A stretch of DNA of 64,000 nt from Paracoccaceae bacterium. Its GTDB lineage: Bacteria; Pseudomonadota; Alphaproteobacteria; Rhodobacterales; Rhodobacteraceae. The stretch is taken from contig JANQRL010000011.1 of assembly GCA_028284605.1 (NCBI GenBank), positions 85,557-149,556 on the forward strand, in the 5' to 3' direction. A program made the position numbers and the translations under genes. Shown here in pieces: positions 59,827-64,000 of this stretch. The notes under the pieces are model-generated. The model was not told where the DNA came from. It made no database searches and saw only the letters and a program-made list of their open reading frames with translations. The first letter of the stretch is position 1, and the number at the start of each line of letters is the position of its first letter.

Positions 59827-61227
59827 TCAGGCCGCCGTGCGGTCCATGTTGACGGTGTTGCGTCCGGCGGTCTTGGCCTCGTAGAGCGCCGCGTCGGCGC
59901 GGTCGAAGATCAACTCCAGCGCCTCGCTCTCGACCGCGTCGGCCCCGCCCATCGCGACCCCGATCGACATCGTCACCGAGAGCGCCGGCCCCTCGGCCCG
60001 GGCCAGAAACGGTGTGCTGCCGATGATCTCACGCAGCCGTTCGGCGGCGATCCGGGCCTCTTCGGCGCCGGTATCCGGCATCGCGACCAGGAACTCCTCG
60101 CCACCGATCCGGGCCACCAGGTCCTGTGGCCGCAGGCTCTCGCGCAGCCGCTCGGCGACGCCTTGCAGAACCCGGTCACCGACGGCGTGGCCATAGCTGT
60201 CGTTGAACGCCTTGAAGTGGTCGATGTCGAGGACCATCATGGCGAACTGGCGCCGCTCGGCGCGCGCGGCCTTGGCCAGACGTTCCAGATGAGCGAGCGC
60301 ATAGCGGCGGTTGTAGAGCCCGGTCAGCGGATCGGTCACCGCCGCCTTCAGCCCGTCGCGCACTGTGTCGCGGAGCCGGTCGGATTGCCGCTTGCGCCGC
60401 GCCAAGGTCCGGCAGCGCATGGCCAGTTCGGCCATCGTGACGTCGCCGGTCGCGAGATCGTCGGCCCCGATATCGAGCACCATCGCCGCCATCGCCTCCG
60501 CCCCCGGCGGCAGAATCGCAAGCTGCGCCGTGTGGCGGCTCTCGGGCCGCGAGCGCAATTCCGAGACCAGGCGGAAGACGGTGGCGGCGAAGCGCTCGTC
60601 GGAAAGCGAGGCGCCGTCGAGCACGAGGACGTCCGGCGCCGCCCCGCCCGGGGCATGGTCGAGCGCGGCATCCAGGGTCAGGGCCGCGCAACGCTGCCCG
60701 AGCGCTGCCTCCAGCGCACGGTGCCGGGACGGCGCGTCGCGGTCCCCCTCGGGCGAAAGCAGGGTCAGACGGGTCTGCGGCTCGAACCCCAAAGCGGGTT
60801 CGGCGAAGCCCAGAGCATGGTGGGTGTCGTCGCGCAGGCGCAGCTCGGCCTCCGCGTCGCGGCTGCGCAGGAGGCTGCGGATCCGGGCCTGGAGCATCAC
60901 ATCGTGGACCGGCTTGCCCAGCACGTCGTCGGCGCCGGCATTCAGGGCGTCGACCCGCTGCCCGGCCTGGGGAAAGGTGCCGAGCACGATGATCGGGATC
61001 GTCGCGGTTTCCGGGCCGGCCTTCAGATCGCGGCAGAATTCGAGCGGATCGGCATCGCGCTGCACCATGTCGAGCAGGATCAGGTCGGGCCGGTCGCGGC
61101 GGATCAGCGCGCGGGCCTCGGCGATACTGGCACAGGGCTGCACGTCGTAACGTGCGGCCAGAAGCTTGACCTTCAGCACGATCCGGTTGGTCGCTACAGA
61201 GTCCACGATGAGCACCCGTGCGGGCAT
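59827..61227 (-). CDS. pleD: PleD-like response regulator with GGDEF diguanylate cyclase domain
   Basis: 466 residues from the ATG at 61227 (purine-rich AGGAAG just before). Receiver 1 (1-~120) has V-L-I-V-D-S-V, phospho-Asp in L-I-L-L-D-M and K in G-K-P. Receiver 2 (~145-270) is degenerate (V-L-V-L-D-G-A-S). The GGDEF domain (~300-466) is intact with R-I-G-G-E-E-F and D-P-L-T-G-L-Y-N-R-R. Makes cyclic-di-GMP for polarity and surface behaviour. The first receiver shows D-S where most have D-D, so one acidic metal ligand is lost. Divergent from DUF3572, as in related genomes. Confidence 0.93.
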   Translation of the reverse strand: MPARVLIVDSVATNRIVLKVKLLAARYDVQPCASIAEARALIRRDRPDLILLDMVQRDADPLEFCRDLKAGPETATIPIIVLGTFPQAGQRVDALNAGADDVLGKPVHDVMLQARIRSLLRSRDAEAELRLRDDTHHALGFAEPALGFEPQTRLTLLSPEGDRDAPSRHRALEAALGQRCAALTLDAALDHAPGGAAPDVLVLDGASLSDERFAATVFRLVSELRSRPESRHTAQLAILPPGAEAMAAMVLDIGADDLATGDVTMAELAMRCRTLARRKRQSDRLRDTVRDGLKAAVTDPLTGLYNRRYALAHLERLAKAARAERRQFAMMVLDIDHFKAFNDSYGHAVGDRVLQGVAERLRESLRPQDLVARIGGEEFLVAMPDTGAEEARIAAERLREIIGSTPFLARAEGPALSVTMSIGVAMGGADAVESEALELIFDRADAALYEAKTAGRNTVNMDRTAA

Positions 61228-61320
61228 CTTCCTCTTCCTTCGCATGGTTCTTGCCTGTTGCGGTCGGACCTTAGAGGGCGAAAGGTTAAGAAACGGTTTC
61301 CGCCTTGGTAAGGATGACGA

Positions 61321-61599
61321 ATGACGCCGGATCGCGCCGAACGGATCGCCATCGCCGCTTTGGGCTGGCTCGCCGGCAACAATGAGCTCGCCCCGGTCTT
61401 CCTGGGCTCGACCGGCGCCGCGGCGGAAGACCTGCGAAACCTGGCCGATGATCCCGGCTTCCTCGCCTCGGTGCTCGATTTCGTGACGATGGATGACGCC
61501 TGGGTCGTGGCGTTCTGCGATGCGGCGGGCTATGGCTACGACGAGCCTCTGCGGGCCCGTCAGGCCCTGCCCGGCGGCGCGCAGATGCACTGGACCTGA
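61321..61599 (+). CDS. DUF3572 protein
   Basis: 92 residues, acidic helical protein. Pattern R-A-E-x-I-A-I-x-A-L-G-W-L-A-x-N at the start and L-D-F-V-T-M-D-D-A-W-V-x-A-F-C near residue 55 are DUF3572. The family is nearly confined to alphaproteobacteria and lies divergent from pleD-like genes, which suggests a link to c-di-GMP or cell-cycle control without direct evidence. 25 bases before the HAD gene start. Confidence 0.88.
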   Translation: MTPDRAERIAIAALGWLAGNNELAPVFLGSTGAAAEDLRNLADDPGFLASVLDFVTMDDAWVVAFCDAAGYGYDEPLRARQALPGGAQMHWT

Positions 61600-61624
61600 A
61601 ACCTCTCTGACCGGGGCGTCAACC

Positions 61625-62335
61625 ATGACCGAGCCGGCGATCCGCGGCCTCGTCTTCGACAAGGACGGCACGCTCTACGATTTCAACGCGACCTGGGGCG
61701 CCTGGGCGCACGGGCTCTTCGAGGCGGAGACCGGCGGCGATCCGGCGCGGATGGCGGCCCTGGCCGGAGCTCTGGACTATGATCTGGGCACGCGGCGTTT
61801 CGGACCCGGCAGCGTGGTCATCGCCCATACCGCCGAGGAGACCGCGGAGGCGATCCTGCCCCATCTGCCGCCGCAGCCGAAGGCCGGCCTGGTGGCGCGA
61901 ATGAACGACCGTGCGGCGACGGCGCCGCAGGTCGAGGCCAGCGATCTGCGCGAGGTGCTGGGCGCCTTGCGCGCGCTGGGTCTGACGCTCGGCGTGGCGA
62001 CCAATGACGGCGAGGCGCCGGCCCGGGCGCATCTGACCGCCTCCGGCGTGCTCGACCTGTTCGATTTCGTGGCGGGCTATGACAGCGGCTACGGCGCGAA
62101 GCCGGGTCCGGGTCAGCTTCTCGGGTTCTGCGCCGCCACCGGGCTCGCGCCGGAGACCTGCCTGATGGTCGGCGACAGCACCCATGACCTTTTCGCCGGC
62201 CGCGCCGCGGGGATGGGCACGGTGGGTGTTCTGACCGGCCCGGCGCTGGCGGCGGAGCTGGCGCCCCATGCCGATGCGGTCCTGCCTTCCATCGCCGCCC
62301 TGCCGGACTGGCTCTCGGCGCGCGCGGTGGCCTGA
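61625..62335 (+). CDS. HAD-superfamily phosphatase (subfamily IA)
   Basis: 236 residues from the ATG at 61625. Motif I F-D-K-D-G-T-L-Y-D (D-x-D-G-T, nucleophile Asp), motif II V-A-T-N-D (S/T), K in G-A-K-P-G-P, motif III V-G-D-S-T-H-D-L-F-A-G. A helical cap follows motif I. Likely a phosphoglycolate phosphatase-like enzyme, exact substrate unknown. Same strand as DUF3572 and the MttB-like gene. Confidence 0.9.
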   Translation: MTEPAIRGLVFDKDGTLYDFNATWGAWAHGLFEAETGGDPARMAALAGALDYDLGTRRFGPGSVVIAHTAEETAEAILPHLPPQPKAGLVARMNDRAATAPQVEASDLREVLGALRALGLTLGVATNDGEAPARAHLTASGVLDLFDFVAGYDSGYGAKPGPGQLLGFCAATGLAPETCLMVGDSTHDLFAGRAAGMGTVGVLTGPALAAELAPHADAVLPSIAALPDWLSARAVA

Positions 62336-62412
62336 ACGCGACGGATCGTGTCGCGAACGGCGTGCCGCCGGGGCCGCGGCGCGGCCAGACTGGTCGGCGA
62401 GAGGACCGCCCG

Positions 62413-63969
62413 ATGACAGATCAACCCCGCCGCCGCCGCTCCGGCGGCCGTGCCGCCAACACCGCCCGCCGCACCACCGCCGCCATTGGCCAGAGCCCGT
62501 GGCGGGTGCCGGTCAATACCGATGCGCCGACCGAACCGCTCGACGAGGCAGGTGTCGCCGCGATCCATGACGGTGCGATGCGCATCCTGGAGGAGATCGG
62601 CATCGAGTTCCTGAACGAGGAGGCACTCGGCCTCTTCCGGGAGGCCGGCTGCAAAGTCGACGGCACCAATGTGAAGATGGGCCGCGACTGGGTGATGGAG
62701 ATGCTGGGTCACGCCCCGGCGGAGTTCACCCTGACCCCGCGCAATCCGGACCGGACGCTCACCGTGGGCGGCAAGCACATCCTTTTCGGCAACGTCTCCT
62801 CGCCGCCGAACTACTTCGATCTGGAGATCGGCAAGAAGGTCCCCGGCACCCGCGAGCAATGCGCCAACCTGCTGAAACTCAGTCAGTATTTCAACTGCAT
62901 CCATTTCTGCGGCGGCTATCCGGTGGAGCCGGTGGATATCCACGCGAGCGTCCGCCATCTCGACGTGCTCTTCGATAAGTTGACGCTGACCGACAAGGTG
63001 GTCCATGCCTATTCGCTGGGACCCGAGCGGGTCGACGACGTGCTGGAGATGGTGCGGATCGCCGGCGGCTTGAGCGAGGAGGAGTTTCGCGCCACCCCGC
63101 GGATGTACACCAATATCAACTCCACCTCGCCCCTGAAACACGACATCCCGATGATCGACGGCTGCCTGCGCTGCGCCCGGCGCGGGCAGGCGATCATCGT
63201 CACACCCTTCACTTTGGCCGGCGCCATGGCACCGGTGACCATGGCCGGGGCGGTGACGCTGTCGGTGGCCGAGGCGCTCTCGGCCATTGCGCTCTTTCAG
63301 TATGTGGCGCCGGGCATCCCCTGCGTGATCGGCACCTTCACCTCGAATGTCGACATGAAATCTGGCGCCCCGGCCTTCGGCACGCCGGAATACATGCGCG
63401 CAACCCAGATGACCGGGCAGATGGCGCGGCATTACGGGTTGCCGATGCGGGCCTCCGGGGTCTGCGCGGCCAATGTGCCGGACGGCCAGGCGATGTGGGA
63501 AACGTCGAATTCGCTCTGGTCGGCGGTGCAGTCGGGGACGAACATCGTCTATCACGCGGCGGGCTGGCTCGAAGGCGGGCTTATCGCCTGCCCGGAGAAG
63601 TTCGTGATGGATTGCGAAGTGCTCCAGATGATCCAGCGCTATTTCGAGCCCGAGGTGGTCGGCACTGGACCGGACGAGATCGCGCTGGAGGCGATCCGCG
63701 AGGTCGGCGCGCAGGGGCATTATTTCGGGATCGACCACACGCAGGAGCGCTACGAGACGGCGTTCTACCAGCCTTTCGTGAGCGACTGGCGCAATTTCGA
63801 GGCCTGGGAGGCGGCGGGCGCGATCTGGACGGCGGAGCGCGCCCATTCGACCTTCAAGCGCATCCTCGACGAGTTCGAGGCGCCACCGATGGATATGGCG
63901 ATCCGCGAGGAACTCGGCGCTTTCGTGGCGCGGCGCAAGGCGGAGGGCGGCGCGCCGACGGATTTCTGA
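62413..63969 (+). CDS. Trimethylamine methyltransferase (MttB)-family protein, non-pyrrolysine type
   Basis: 518 residues from the ATG at 62413. MttB family TIM barrel: A-M-R-I-L-E-E-I-G-I-E-F, F-R-E-A-G-C-K-V-D-G, F-G-N-V-S-S-P-P-N-Y, M-A-R-H-Y-G-L-P-M-R and Y-H-A-A-G-W-L-E-G-G-L. The frame is continuous with no in-frame UAG, so there is no pyrrolysine, like the MtgB/MtpB/MtcB-type glycine-betaine and proline-betaine methyltransferases. These pass methyl groups to a corrinoid protein. No corrinoid-protein gene is seen in the remaining 31 bases. The N-terminus is Arg-rich and variable. Confidence 0.92.
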   Translation: MTDQPRRRRSGGRAANTARRTTAAIGQSPWRVPVNTDAPTEPLDEAGVAAIHDGAMRILEEIGIEFLNEEALGLFREAGCKVDGTNVKMGRDWVMEMLGHAPAEFTLTPRNPDRTLTVGGKHILFGNVSSPPNYFDLEIGKKVPGTREQCANLLKLSQYFNCIHFCGGYPVEPVDIHASVRHLDVLFDKLTLTDKVVHAYSLGPERVDDVLEMVRIAGGLSEEEFRATPRMYTNINSTSPLKHDIPMIDGCLRCARRGQAIIVTPFTLAGAMAPVTMAGAVTLSVAEALSAIALFQYVAPGIPCVIGTFTSNVDMKSGAPAFGTPEYMRATQMTGQMARHYGLPMRASGVCAANVPDGQAMWETSNSLWSAVQSGTNIVYHAAGWLEGGLIACPEKFVMDCEVLQMIQRYFEPEVVGTGPDEIALEAIREVGAQGHYFGIDHTQERYETAFYQPFVSDWRNFEAWEAAGAIWTAERAHSTFKRILDEFEAPPMDMAIREELGAFVARRKAEGGAPTDF

Positions 63970-64000
63970 GCGGTTGGTTTCTGGCCGGCGGACGGGGCCG

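Noticed and set aside
62413..63969. Possible pyrrolysine (in-frame UAG) in the MttB-family gene
   Set aside because: The frame contains no internal stop; translation is continuous to the TGA at 63967-63969.

Overview
The window is high-GC (roughly two-thirds G+C by eye), densely coded bacterial chromosome. Gene content and family variants point to an alphaproteobacterium of the Rhodobacteraceae/Roseobacter type. The supporting evidence is FAD-dependent ThyX, a complete phaZ-phaC-phaP-phaR set with CTGC-N3-GCAG operators, DUF2842 beside purA, DUF3572 divergent from a PleD-like cyclase, Hint-domain and MttB-like proteins, and many ATGA/TGATG stop-start overlaps. I found no tRNA, rRNA, CRISPR array, prophage or intact insertion sequence. 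The window reads as core chromosome with several small accessory modules.

Layout. 1-3 kb: partial glyoxalase I, then a TbpB-like lipoprotein followed by a Slam-type (DUF560) outer-membrane barrel, a probable surface-lipoprotein display pair. 3-5.5 kb: thyX, a small exported protein, a cold-shock protein, an ArsC/Spx-like protein and a small membrane protein. 5.5-8 kb: a four-gene bufferin-type operon (DUF2282 precursor, DUF692 MNIO enzyme, DUF2063 partner, DoxX) with a hairpin between precursor and enzyme. 8-13 kb: Hint-domain protein, thrS, and an autoregulated ArsR-SRPBCC fusion operon with a second SRPBCC protein and a MAPEG protein. 13-20 kb: an alpha/beta hydrolase, a divergent pair of lipid-linked glycosyltransferase-type genes, a GPH symporter and two more alpha/beta hydrolases. 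19.7-24.3 kb: the polyhydroxybutyrate locus.

24-38 kb: LysR regulator, DegT aminotransferase, and a long minus-strand cluster. In transcription order the cluster is ABC ATPase, binding protein, two permeases, two glutamine-synthetase-like ligases with a class I amidotransferase between them, a methyltransferase and a PuuB-like FAD oxidoreductase. This suggests uptake and gamma-glutamyl breakdown of a polyamine or amino acid. A MarR regulator and its divergent membrane-protein partner sit inside the transporter part. A PhnD-like protein and two tandem TerB paralogues follow. 38-46 kb: pyrG, secG (separated from pyrG by an unexplained ~490 bp gap), purA, DUF2842, a large acidic and probably disordered protein, and thiamine pyrophosphokinase. 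46-53.5 kb: DMT transporter, lytic transglycosylase, YdeI-family protein, metG, a second ArsR/SRPBCC module, and a coupled aldo-keto reductase-lipocalin-lipoprotein operon. 53.6-64 kb: XRE regulator divergent from a fatty-acid desaturase, a second DMT transporter, NUDIX/DUF983, an EF-hand protein beside an ECF sigma/membrane protein/metal-sensor-like operon, a PleD-like diguanylate cyclase, DUF3572, a HAD phosphatase and a non-pyrrolysine MttB-family methyltransferase.

The most interesting points are the bufferin operon with its intercistronic hairpin, the Slam/TbpB-like pair, a dispersed family of twin hairpins (four copies) with compensatory arm changes, a PhaR site lying exactly between the -35 and -10 of the phasin promoter, and an ABC permease gene without a conventional start codon next to the MarR cassette. 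All functional calls come from reading the sequence and from recalled family knowledge. No database search was run.
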